From Erysipelothrix sp. HDW6C (lineage in GTDB: Bacteria > Bacillota_I > Bacilli_A > Erysipelotrichales > Erysipelotrichaceae): 64,000 bases of DNA. The translations under genes were made by a program, and so were the position numbers. The DNA lies in contig NZ_CP049861.1 of the NCBI RefSeq assembly GCF_011299615.1, positions 372,001 to 436,000 on the forward strand, given 5' to 3'. Each line of letters starts with the position of its first letter. The stretch's first letter is position 1. Of this stretch, positions 45,275-54,835 are shown piece by piece. A model generated the notes under the pieces. The model saw only the letters and a list, made by a program, of their open reading frames with translations, was not told the DNA's origin and did no database searches.

Positions 45275-45630
45275 CGATGATTTTTAGAATCTCGCACTCA
45301 TTGCCAACAGTACAAGGAATTCTGTAGCAATGGGCGTTCTGTGAGTGTCTGAGTATCTGATCGATTTCGAGATTGATTGGATAAACAGCATGATACAAAA
45401 CAAACACTTTATGCAATGCAACAAGTGAGCAATGAACAAATGATGCTTCAAATTCGAGATTGAATGATACACAAACTACAACTTGGAAGTAGAATGTGAT
45501 TGGACTGATAAAACCAAGCTTGACGTCTAAAATGATCAGTTGGTATCGAGGATAATGCATCAAACGTGCAGAGTTTAGGAGTTATTTTGCAAAAGGGAAA
45601 GAGACAGGTCGGCCAACCTGTCTTTTTTTG
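45275..45630 (+). ncRNA. Putative structured non-coding RNA, copy B
   Basis: About 355 nt with no supported gene. CTCGCA at 45291-45296 begins a nested hairpin: CACTC/GAGTG outside, CATTGC/GCAATG inside, ACAG/CTGT at the tip (about 45295-45347). At 45476-45492 CTAC-AACTTGGAA-GTAG matches the loop of copy C exactly. The terminator is AGACAGGT-CGGCCA-ACCTGTCT plus T7 (45602-45629). A TATACT lies at 45262-45267. Boundaries at the 5' side are approximate. Confidence 0.6.
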
Positions 45631-45771
45631 TAGAATATCAAAAAGAATCGATGTGTTATATTAAGAATCAGTTAAGGAAAAGCGCGGTTAAGTATAGTAT
45701 TAATGCTAAAAAATTTGGTTAATGACATCGAAGGTACATTACGGAACAAATCGAGGCACAGTACGGTGATG

Positions 45772-45780
45772 TGTTATATC
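45772..45780 (+). promoter_or_regulatory. Extended -10 promoter of ncRNA copy C
   Basis: TGTTATATC (45772-45780), TGn plus a near-consensus -10, about 26 bp before the shared CTCGCA. Confidence 0.45.
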
Positions 45781-45786
45781 ATATCT

Positions 45787-46120
45787 ATGCGAAGAAATTC
45801 TAATTCTCGCACATTATTGGTATATAACTCAGTGGCTCAGTATCGAGAGCTGAGTTGCTTGAAATATGTACCACTATAAACCAAATCTCGAACGCTACAA
45901 TGGAAACGTGGCGGGAATGAATTGAGTATTGGAACTGAAACAACAAAATCCACAATGTCACAACTTGGAAGTGACAAAGTGATTCGGAGAACATGATCCA
46001 AGCTGTTCCCTGGAATTGAATGCGTTGCAACGGAAACAACATTCAAAACAAACTCAATACAACTCTGGTGTAGCACTAGAGAGAAAGAAAGACAGGTCGG
46101 CCAACTTGTCTTTTTTTTTG
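45787..46120 (+). ncRNA. Putative structured non-coding RNA, copy C
   Basis: About 330 nt. CTCGCA at 45806-45811. Hairpin TGTCAC (45956-45961) / GTGACA (45971-45976) has the same 9-nt loop AACTTGGAA as copy B but a different stem, which is compensatory change. The terminator AGACAGGT-CGGCCA-ACTTGTCT plus T9 (46090-46119) differs from copy B by one C-to-T that keeps pairing as G-U. It precedes the thioredoxin-like lipoprotein and the giant adhesin. Confidence 0.62.
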
Positions 46121-46315
46121 CGTAGTTTTCTAGACTATATAAAGGGCGAGAATTAGATTAAGAAAAATACATAATAGTCATTTATATTAACAATATTGTA
46201 AAGATTATGTGCGTAATGTGTCGTTTGTTACGAAAATACGTCGTTTGAGCACACTTAAATATTTGATCATTTCTATATATGTAATAATTTAATGGCACAA
46301 AAGGAGGAGAGGAAT

Positions 46316-46792
46316 ATGCGAAAAATATTCTCTTTAGTACTTCTCGTGCTGTTAATAGTTGGCTGTTCTACTCAAACAGACAACAGAGCAGATATGAAGG
46401 ATTATGAGAATCTTTCAAAGAAACATCACTACATTGACAGTGACTATGTAGAGTCAACCTTAAAATTGAAAAATCTCGAGCAGGGTTACTATACATTTGG
46501 ATTCACAGACTCAATGTCATCACAACTTCTAATTGAAGCGTTTGAAGAAGTTATGAGTGATAAGGATATCACGTCCTACTACTACGATTTAAAATCAGAT
46601 GATTTCTCGACTTTGGTTCATCGGCGTTTGGATGAGTTTTTTGTGCATTTATCACCCAATCAATTAAGCGGTGATCGCTGGCCAGCGATTATTGTGGTGA
46701 ATGAGAATGGTGATGTGAAGGTGTTTAATAGTATAAACACTGAAGATGTCGAAAGAATTAAAGAAGATATCGTAACGGCGTTATTTGAATGA
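46316..46792 (+). CDS. Thioredoxin-fold-like lipoprotein lacking the CxxC motif
   Basis: 158 aa. Lipobox LLIVGCST gives a lipidated Cys at residue 18. The mature domain follows the layout of bacteriocin-transport-accessory/thioredoxin proteins: YYTFGFTDSMSSQLLIEAFEEV, SYYYDLKSD, and WPAIIVVNENGDVKVF (cis-Pro strand). Where relatives have C-x-x-C this protein has D-S-M-S-S, so it cannot act as an oxidoreductase. GGAGGAG ribosome site fixes ATG 46316 over ATG 46292. Assignment is moderate. Confidence 0.65.
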   Translation: MRKIFSLVLLVLLIVGCSTQTDNRADMKDYENLSKKHHYIDSDYVESTLKLKNLEQGYYTFGFTDSMSSQLLIEAFEEVMSDKDITSYYYDLKSDDFSTLVHRRLDEFFVHLSPNQLSGDRWPAIIVVNENGDVKVFNSINTEDVERIKEDIVTALFE

Positions 46793-46948
46793 TTTAATAT
46801 CATATAAACTAAACTATAAAAACTAAAAAATAACTTATTGGAATCTATGGAAAATACTGAAAACTGCGGACTTTATTGAAACTGGGCAAATTACTGATGA
46901 TTACTGAATGAATTAAAGAAATAAAGCAATTGAATGAAAGGAGCCTGC

Positions 46949-49900
46949 ATGAAGGCAACACTAACAAAATTAGGAAAGAAACTCTTTTCCTTACTTGTTG
47001 CAACAGCAATTATACTTGGAACATTCGGCTTATCTCCAACCTATGCAGACGAAACGAATAATCGAGGTTTTGAAGAAATACTAGAAGTTACAAAAGAAGA
47101 TGTACCAGACTTCTATAAGTTTATCAATGAAGGCAAAGATAAAATCGATGCTGATTGGATAAGCTCAGATGTTGCAAAAATGATTTACCACTTTACACAA
47201 TTTGATGGCACAGACGAATATCGTGTCTATGGAACATACAATGGTGTAAATGAAGGATATTACAAAATTGATAAAGAATTTAAAACAGTTGAAGAAACCC
47301 GCATTAAAGTAGCGGATGATAAAAAATCTACCGAGGATCAAAGAATACTAGAAGAGGTGTCTCCAACACCGGAAGCTCCTACTACAGAAGTTGATCCTAT
47401 AGAAGAAACACCAAATACTGAAGTACCACCTACTTCAGAAGAGGCAGGAAAGCCAACTAACTTTGCAGCAGGAGACTTCTCAGAAGTTACACCAGCTGAA
47501 AACATTCCTGCATACTATTCAGAATATGCAAAAGTTGGTCCAGAAAACATACAAATTTATACATATATTAATAGATTAGGGCGTACAGAATACCGTGCCT
47601 ATGGTATGGTAAGTGGAGCAAACAAAGGCTTCTATCCAATGAACCAATACGCTGAGTTACAGTCGGAAAATGTAATTGATTTGATTTCTGAATATAAAAC
47701 TACAGCACCATTTGATTTTAAAGGTAAATCATACATTGGAACGATTCCTACATCATCCACATTTGTGAAAGACACCGTGCTAACAGGAATTCTAGGATAT
47801 GATGTCTATTCATATACATCAAACGCAGAGAAAGTAGTTTATCGTGCATTTGGTGAGGTAGTGAATGTTGATGACAGTATTGGATCCGCAGGTTGGTACG
47901 ACATTGACCAGCATGGTCAACTAGTGGTTCCAATCAATACCGGAAATCATTTGTTAGCGAAAATTAAAGATATTAATGTGGAATTCATTAATCTTTCAAA
48001 GGACGGCTTCATTGAAGGGACTGCGATAACTGTACCGTCGTTCTACCAAGGCCCGAATCCTAAAGATGACATAGATACAATTACGAAGCGATCAGGTTTC
48101 TATAGTTACACAGATAGAAATGGTACGGGAAGATACCGGGTTTATGGAACGCTAAATGGAACAGATTATGATTTCTACGAGACAGATGAATTTGGAAACG
48201 TTTCAAGCAACCCAATTAAAATAGATTTGGTTGATGAAGAAAAGAACTTGAAACCAATCGGAGAGATTGCAGGTGGGAATCTATGGGATGCCCCGAACGA
48301 AGCAATCATAACAGAGGCAACAATTCTTAAGACAATTGATGGTAGTGGTCCCTGGGATGCAGACGATGTACCTGGTAATGACTCTAATGATGCAAACGGA
48401 ATAGTTAGAAGTTTCGATAATGTTACTTATGATATTGAAGTGAAGATGAATATTCGTGAAGGATCGAGTTACATGTCATTTGACCAAGGTTATGTTCATA
48501 TAAGATATACACTTCCGGTTGATTTTGATACTGCAAGTTTTGATCTTGATGCGATGTCAGAAATCAAAGACGTTAAATTAGATAAGAGTACTCCTGGAAA
48601 ACAAGTGTTGACGGGTAAAATACTCATTCAGAAAAGTTCAGATGGGCAACCACCAATTAATGGTTCTAAAACAATTCCGGTTTACTTAAAAGTAAAAGGG
48701 GCAACAGATAAAACGAAAATCACACCCCAATTTGAGTATTGGTTAGATGGAAACAATGAAACTGAGAATGGTCCTGATGTCAAAAAGACTGTATCAAAAG
48801 AATTGACTGTATCAGCTGCTCCAAAATATAACGTAAAAATCAAAACAGCAACTTACGCAAACCAAAAAGGGTTCTTTGATTTTACAAGTGGTGAGATATC
48901 ACAAAGTCAAAATGGAAACAGCAAGCACGGTCGTGCGTTCGGCTACGCATTGACTATAGAACTCTACAATGACAATCGTGCAAAAGGCCTCAAAGGTGTA
49001 GAGGTACCAAGTGGGGACTTCTCATTTGATGTCGATATGCTATATACGCAAAAAGCAGTATCAGCAACAGCAGAATCTCCAACACCGGCAAATCTTCAAC
49101 CATTACTATGGGATTACAAAATGAATGTTGCTACGGGGAGTTATTATGGACAATTGAAACGGAACATGTTCTTAGGAAGTGTTAACGCATTGACTGCAAT
49201 AAACGCAGCTCCGTATGCAGGAAAATCGACGGCTACGGATACAAGTCAGATATACAATACCCCAGGAAATGTTTCAATGGTTCAAAATGGAAATACAATC
49301 AATGTTACATTCAAAGACTATAAATTTGATGATGATATGATGAGATTTCCTGACAGAAACTATATTGCGAATGCACCAGATGCTGACATGGGTGCAAATG
49401 TTGGTAGTTTTAGTGCTGGTTATTTTATGGTACTTAATCAAATGCCTGAGAGTGTAGTTGAGAGTACAGACTATTACATTGATATGAACATCAAAAACCT
49501 AAATGCAACCTCAAGCAGTGGGAAATCAGTGAAAACTCAAATGAAGACAACGGATGATCGAGTGAAACTTCGAGTAGAGATGTTCCCTGAAGGAGGAGTA
49601 TCTAAGTTAAACTTCTTCTCGCCAAAAGATCACGCAGGTTGGTCATCAGTCCCAACATACTTCTCCAATTATGCCATGGGTGACTCCTGGACATATCCAG
49701 ACCAAGATATCCAACTGTGGAGTCATATTTACTATGATAGAGGAGATGAGGATCAAGTATTAACATCATTTAATTTACTACAGAAATTTGATGATAAAGG
49801 ATTTGTCCCAACCAACGAAACAGATGGAAGGGTATCAAGACTACATAGGATGACAACCTCGGCCACAAACATAGACTTGAATAAGGTTAAAGTCTTGTAT

Positions 49901-52900
49901 GGTGCAAAGCCAAATATTAATAATCAAGGATGGGATAATTTCGATGAAATGGAATATGCCAAGGAAGAAGATTTAATTTATTTTTCTTCAATTGATGAGC
50001 TTCACAATGCTGGCTATACAGCCGTTGCGCTTCTATATGAGTATCGCGACAATGTAAATCCAATTGTTCCGACAACACGTTGGGGCTTCAGTTACTTTAT
50101 GAATATTCCAGCAGATACTCCAACAGGTGTAGTTTATACTACAAGTAACTCTTTTAGAGCTTGGGACAAAACGCGACCTATAGAAATGTCGAAGACAATG
50201 TTAGGAAATGATCCAAGTAATCCAACTAATTTTGGAATTGAACCAACATTATGGAAAATTAATGGAGAAAGAAATCCAGGCGGAACACTGTCTCAGGCTC
50301 ACTATTCCCCACAACTATATTCTGAAAATGGTGCCCTTGCTGGTGGTCATGCAGGTGGATATCAATCAGGACAATCATTACTAATTGTGGGTAAAGAAAC
50401 TACGGTAACAAAGAAAATCGAACAAAATCAAGGAACAGAAGCATCAGGATATATTTTTGACCTTGATACTGGAAAACGTACGGTCGACTATGCAATTGAT
50501 AGTTCGTATAAATATGCAGATAACAAGGCTTCAGAGGGTAATGTTGAGTATGGTGATGTCACAATTACTGATAAGCTTCCACCCAATATAACATACATAC
50601 CTGGATCAACTTCTATTGGTGGAGACTATACACCACATGAATCAATAGGTGGATCTGGGACAGTGTCGGGAGGCTATGCATTTGAACCCGTAGTAACAAC
50701 AGAGCCATATGTACACTACGATGGCAATGGAAATGTCGTGTCAGGACATCCTGATCAAGGAAAAATAAGACAAGTACTTACATGGAAATTTTCAAATGTT
50801 AAAGTCGATTCTGACTTAGAAACAATTCATTTTAAAGCAACAATTGGAGATGTTAATGATCCATCAAAAGATGTTATAAATAACTACAGTTTTAATAACA
50901 CTGTAGAAGTTAGAGCAACAGGTGATGGTCGAGCATTGAATGATCACAATAATAATAGATACAGTGTATCTGCATCTGTTAAGAAAACTGGTGCAACGCA
51001 ATTTGTTAAGAGTGTTGAAAAAGATGTTGTCGAAATTGGTGAGGATGTTGGCTTTAATATCACATACGCAAACTCGTCAACCAATGTACTTGGTAGTGTA
51101 AAATTATTGGATATTCTACCATATAATGGTGACGGAAGACGTACAAACTTCGAAGGAAGTTATTATGTTGATAAAATCACAATTGAGTATTCAAAAGTGC
51201 CAACTGCTCCAATGAATCCAATGGAAATTAGGTATACGAATTCCATGGATATTAGAAATCAAAATATTAATGCATCAAATGTTAATACGACAGGATGGTT
51301 AACTGCCTCAAGATCGGGAAGTGGTAAGACTTATACCTATAGTATTTCTGGAACTCAAATGAAGGGATTCATCGTTGAGGGAAATCTAGATGCGATGGCT
51401 GGAATGAAAATTACCTATCATCTAAAAATAACCGGGAATGCACCAGCGAATATATACGGAAATGATTCGTCTGTTGTAAGTGGAACATCGACGCAACCAT
51501 TAATGGCGACTCCAGTACGATCACAAGTGGCAAGAAGATCAATTTCTGGATTGGCTTGGATTGACAGTAATCGAAACGGAAGACAAGATGCTTCAGAGAA
51601 AAAACTATCTGGAGTAAAAGTTGAACTTCGTGATGATAAAGGTCAACTCGTAACCACAGACGTAACTGGATCACCTATTCCAGTAACATATACAAATAGT
51701 GCAGGTAGATACTCATTCACCAACCTAAAAGAGGGAACATACAATGTATATTTTGTCGATGGTGGAACAAGTATTAATGATTACACTGTCACTGAGTTAA
51801 GAGCGCCAGGAGTATCGACGAGTTTAAATAATGATGCAGTCGGTAACTATACCGGGGATCAATTAACGAGTGCTGTTGTCTCAGACATAGTTTTACCAGC
51901 ACTTGCAGATATGCGTGAAGCAGATTTCAATGCAAACTATCTTGATATGGGAGTTCATTCAGAATTCTATGTAGAGAAGACAAGTACTCCAGATGGAGGG
52001 ACGGAATCAAGTCCTGCAGAACTAAAAGAAGGTGATGTCGTTACTTATACTGTTTCGGTACATTCACCAAAATCAGCACAAAATAGTGTCGTAGTAACGG
52101 ATAAACTTCCTGTAGGTATGAACTTTGTACCTGGAAGTATCTCGTATAAATTACCCGGAAGTGCAACATCCAAAACACTTCCAGATTCCCGCTATAATGT
52201 AGCAGCGCGTACCATTACCTGGAACGATATCGTTGGTACAGGGGTAAATATCCCAGTGGGAACAACAACATTTACATTTAAAGCGGTGGTTGGGAAATTA
52301 CCTGTTGGCTCTAATGAGTTAGCAGTAAAGAACCAAGCATTTGCGAAGATTACAGGTGAAGACTATGATTACCCTTCAAATGAGGTGTATCACAAAGTAG
52401 TCTCACGCAGTGCAAGCATTGCAAAACAATCAGCACTCGTAGTCAATGGATTACCGGGATCTGTCAATAACGGAACTGAAGGAAATCCAATCCAAGCAGG
52501 TCTTGGACAAGAAATCGAATATACATTAATTGTTAAGAATACAGGTGCTGCAGGAACAAAGAGTGGCGCCATCAATGTTGAAGATGTTGTTCCAGCAGGA
52601 ACAACCTTCACAGGAACACAAAATGTAAGTTTCTATGATAGTAATAATGTTGGAACAAGTCTGCCAGGAACAACGGCAACACAGAGTTTCAACAGCGGTT
52701 CGACCACAAACCTTAAATGGACACTCAATAACATGAGTCCAAATGAGGAAGCTCATATTAAATTTAGAGTTAAAACAGATATGACAGCAATAACTGGAAC
52801 GGGTGAGACCACAAGTTACATCAAATTAATTGATAACATCGCATCCATGACAGACGTACAAAAAGAATCGCTAACATATAAAGAAACAGCATGGGATGCC

Positions 52901-54814
52901 AATGGCAAACCAACGTTAGTGAAAAATGAAACGGTTTATAAAGAAACAGAAGTAAACCTAGAATCAAATGAAACACATCACTACATTGCCGAACCAGCGA
53001 TAACTATCGTGAAATCGAGCAATCCAACAACAGGTCAAACTGTTAATGGCGGTGACACAATTACTTATACATTGGTCGTTACAAACATTGGTAAGGACAA
53101 TGCAAAGAAAGTTGTTGTTGAAGATTTAATTCCAGCGGGAACAAAGTATGTTGCAGACTCAATGACATCTTCAATTGAAGGTCAAACAGTCAAAGCGTAC
53201 GATGCAACTGTTGGAAGTGAAAAGGTAGTCTATACACTATCAGATCTTGCGGGTGATGGTACGAAAGCAACCTTAACATTTAAAGTTACCGTAGACAGTT
53301 TCGGTGAAGTTGGAACCAACATCATTGAAAACCAAGCGAAGGCAACGTTGAATGATACTAAGGAAGAAACCTCTAATAAAGTAGAACATCACCAAGATTT
53401 AAGTTATACAATTGCGAAATCAAGCAATCCGGCTGATGGTGCTACAGTTAAAGGTGGTCAAGTTATTGAGTACTTCATTACCGTTATTAATACAGGTAGT
53501 GAAACAATCAATGGGTTTGAAATCGAAGATGTAATCCCTGCAAACACGAAAATTGTGGCAGGAAGTATGACTTCGAATATGACCGATACTACAATGACCG
53601 AAGGCGCAACAAACTTGAAGTGGGTCGTTAATGGCATCAAATCTGGTGAACTTAATAAGGCGGTTGTCTCATTCAAAGTTACGGTCGATGCACTCACAAC
53701 GATTACGCCAAAAGATGCACCTCGTTTAATTACGAATACCGCACAGTACAAGTTGTCTGATGATGTCTCGACAAAAGACACCAACACAATTACACATAAG
53801 CAAGACGCAAATTTCACGATTGAAAAAAGCGCCGATCCAGCATCGGGATCATTCGTGAATGGTGGCGAGCCGCTAAAATACAGTGTGAAAATAACGAATA
53901 CAGGAAGTGATGACCTACAAAATCTGAGCATCCAAGACACTGTTCCTACGAATACTGTTTACAGTGCAGGAACAATTGGATTTACAGCGAAGACGGGTGT
54001 AACATTCACAACTGACGATACAGATCCAAATCTTATGAAGTGGTCGGTTAGTGGATTAAAATCTGGGGAGTCGGCATATGTTGAATTCACAGTTATTCCA
54101 GATGCATATATTGGTGATGATGTTCGTGAAATAACGAATACTGCAAAAGCAAAATTACCAACAGATGCAGCATGGAAAGATTCCAACGAAACAGTTCATA
54201 AACAAAAGTATGGATTTACAGTTAATAAATCAAGCAATGTCACAGCGGATTATGTTGATGGTGGTAAAATTATTGAATATACCATTACAGTTACAAATAC
54301 CGCTACAGAATCAATTAATGGTTTTGTATTGACGGATGCAATTCCTGCTAATACAACGTATATCACGAATAGTGTTACTGCAGGAGGAACCTATAACACA
54401 GATTCAAAAGTCATAACTTGGAATGATACCATCCCAGGTAAGGTCAATAACAATCCTGAAACTGAAGATGTTGTGAGAACTTACAGCTTCAAAGTACGCG
54501 TGAATCCATTGCAATCAGAGAGCGAACGTGACATTGTCAATAGCGCATTCTACAAGACAACGGGTGATCCGGAACTTAAAGAAACAAATGAAATTGTACA
54601 CAAACAAAAAGCATCCTATACAATCGTAAAATCTGCAACACCAGATACAAACGAGACAAACCCAACCTTGGTTGATGGTAGTGATGCAACAAAAAATACA
54701 ATTACATATACGATTACAATTACAAATACAGGACAAGAAACACTGAACGGATTGATTGTGAAGGATCTTGTTCCGACAAATACAGAGTATGTTGAAGATT
54801 CAATTCAGCCATAA
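46949..54814 (+). CDS. Giant surface protein, N-terminal part (ends at an in-frame TAA)
   Basis: 2621 aa up to the stop. Signal peptide 1-32 (FSLLVATAIILGTFGLSPTYA). About 40-450: four copies of a 60-90-residue module with Y-x-Y ... YRxYG ... Y-x-D (TDEYRVYGTYNG, TEYRAYGMVSG, VVYRAFGEVV, GRYRVYGTLNG). About 450-1525: large unassigned adhesin-like region. About 1530-1615: SdrD_B/Cna-B domain (ISGLAWIDSNRNGRQDASEKKLSGV). Then DUF11 repeats 1-6 and the first half of 7 (KSSNP ... VNGGDTITYTLVVTNIG type). Without the downstream part it lacks a wall anchor and would be secreted. ATG 46949 has AAAGGAG; the earlier ATG 46934 is unsuitable. Confidence 0.85.
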   Translation: MKATLTKLGKKLFSLLVATAIILGTFGLSPTYADETNNRGFEEILEVTKEDVPDFYKFINEGKDKIDADWISSDVAKMIYHFTQFDGTDEYRVYGTYNGVNEGYYKIDKEFKTVEETRIKVADDKKSTEDQRILEEVSPTPEAPTTEVDPIEETPNTEVPPTSEEAGKPTNFAAGDFSEVTPAENIPAYYSEYAKVGPENIQIYTYINRLGRTEYRAYGMVSGANKGFYPMNQYAELQSENVIDLISEYKTTAPFDFKGKSYIGTIPTSSTFVKDTVLTGILGYDVYSYTSNAEKVVYRAFGEVVNVDDSIGSAGWYDIDQHGQLVVPINTGNHLLAKIKDINVEFINLSKDGFIEGTAITVPSFYQGPNPKDDIDTITKRSGFYSYTDRNGTGRYRVYGTLNGTDYDFYETDEFGNVSSNPIKIDLVDEEKNLKPIGEIAGGNLWDAPNEAIITEATILKTIDGSGPWDADDVPGNDSNDANGIVRSFDNVTYDIEVKMNIREGSSYMSFDQGYVHIRYTLPVDFDTASFDLDAMSEIKDVKLDKSTPGKQVLTGKILIQKSSDGQPPINGSKTIPVYLKVKGATDKTKITPQFEYWLDGNNETENGPDVKKTVSKELTVSAAPKYNVKIKTATYANQKGFFDFTSGEISQSQNGNSKHGRAFGYALTIELYNDNRAKGLKGVEVPSGDFSFDVDMLYTQKAVSATAESPTPANLQPLLWDYKMNVATGSYYGQLKRNMFLGSVNALTAINAAPYAGKSTATDTSQIYNTPGNVSMVQNGNTINVTFKDYKFDDDMMRFPDRNYIANAPDADMGANVGSFSAGYFMVLNQMPESVVESTDYYIDMNIKNLNATSSSGKSVKTQMKTTDDRVKLRVEMFPEGGVSKLNFFSPKDHAGWSSVPTYFSNYAMGDSWTYPDQDIQLWSHIYYDRGDEDQVLTSFNLLQKFDDKGFVPTNETDGRVSRLHRMTTSATNIDLNKVKVLYGAKPNINNQGWDNFDEMEYAKEEDLIYFSSIDELHNAGYTAVALLYEYRDNVNPIVPTTRWGFSYFMNIPADTPTGVVYTTSNSFRAWDKTRPIEMSKTMLGNDPSNPTNFGIEPTLWKINGERNPGGTLSQAHYSPQLYSENGALAGGHAGGYQSGQSLLIVGKETTVTKKIEQNQGTEASGYIFDLDTGKRTVDYAIDSSYKYADNKASEGNVEYGDVTITDKLPPNITYIPGSTSIGGDYTPHESIGGSGTVSGGYAFEPVVTTEPYVHYDGNGNVVSGHPDQGKIRQVLTWKFSNVKVDSDLETIHFKATIGDVNDPSKDVINNYSFNNTVEVRATGDGRALNDHNNNRYSVSASVKKTGATQFVKSVEKDVVEIGEDVGFNITYANSSTNVLGSVKLLDILPYNGDGRRTNFEGSYYVDKITIEYSKVPTAPMNPMEIRYTNSMDIRNQNINASNVNTTGWLTASRSGSGKTYTYSISGTQMKGFIVEGNLDAMAGMKITYHLKITGNAPANIYGNDSSVVSGTSTQPLMATPVRSQVARRSISGLAWIDSNRNGRQDASEKKLSGVKVELRDDKGQLVTTDVTGSPIPVTYTNSAGRYSFTNLKEGTYNVYFVDGGTSINDYTVTELRAPGVSTSLNNDAVGNYTGDQLTSAVVSDIVLPALADMREADFNANYLDMGVHSEFYVEKTSTPDGGTESSPAELKEGDVVTYTVSVHSPKSAQNSVVVTDKLPVGMNFVPGSISYKLPGSATSKTLPDSRYNVAARTITWNDIVGTGVNIPVGTTTFTFKAVVGKLPVGSNELAVKNQAFAKITGEDYDYPSNEVYHKVVSRSASIAKQSALVVNGLPGSVNNGTEGNPIQAGLGQEIEYTLIVKNTGAAGTKSGAINVEDVVPAGTTFTGTQNVSFYDSNNVGTSLPGTTATQSFNSGSTTNLKWTLNNMSPNEEAHIKFRVKTDMTAITGTGETTSYIKLIDNIASMTDVQKESLTYKETAWDANGKPTLVKNETVYKETEVNLESNETHHYIAEPAITIVKSSNPTTGQTVNGGDTITYTLVVTNIGKDNAKKVVVEDLIPAGTKYVADSMTSSIEGQTVKAYDATVGSEKVVYTLSDLAGDGTKATLTFKVTVDSFGEVGTNIIENQAKATLNDTKEETSNKVEHHQDLSYTIAKSSNPADGATVKGGQVIEYFITVINTGSETINGFEIEDVIPANTKIVAGSMTSNMTDTTMTEGATNLKWVVNGIKSGELNKAVVSFKVTVDALTTITPKDAPRLITNTAQYKLSDDVSTKDTNTITHKQDANFTIEKSADPASGSFVNGGEPLKYSVKITNTGSDDLQNLSIQDTVPTNTVYSAGTIGFTAKTGVTFTTDDTDPNLMKWSVSGLKSGESAYVEFTVIPDAYIGDDVREITNTAKAKLPTDAAWKDSNETVHKQKYGFTVNKSSNVTADYVDGGKIIEYTITVTNTATESINGFVLTDAIPANTTYITNSVTAGGTYNTDSKVITWNDTIPGKVNNNPETEDVVRTYSFKVRVNPLQSESERDIVNSAFYKTTGDPELKETNEIVHKQKASYTIVKSATPDTNETNPTLVDGSDATKNTITYTITITNTGQETLNGLIVKDLVPTNTEYVEDSIQP

Positions 54815-54835
54815 GATAATCCAAATATCAATGAG

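Noticed and set aside
45167-45287. Small frame of ~39 codons upstream of ncRNA copy B
   Set aside because: No convincing Shine-Dalgarno, no domain, and it runs into the putative promoter of the ncRNA.
45261-46076. Short minus-strand frames within ncRNA copies B and C
   Set aside because: They lack ribosome sites, differ between homologous copies and cross stems and terminators, so they are chance frames.
46934-54814. Frameshift as the cause of the split giant gene
   Set aside because: Both halves are in the same frame and join at a single TAA; no indel is needed.
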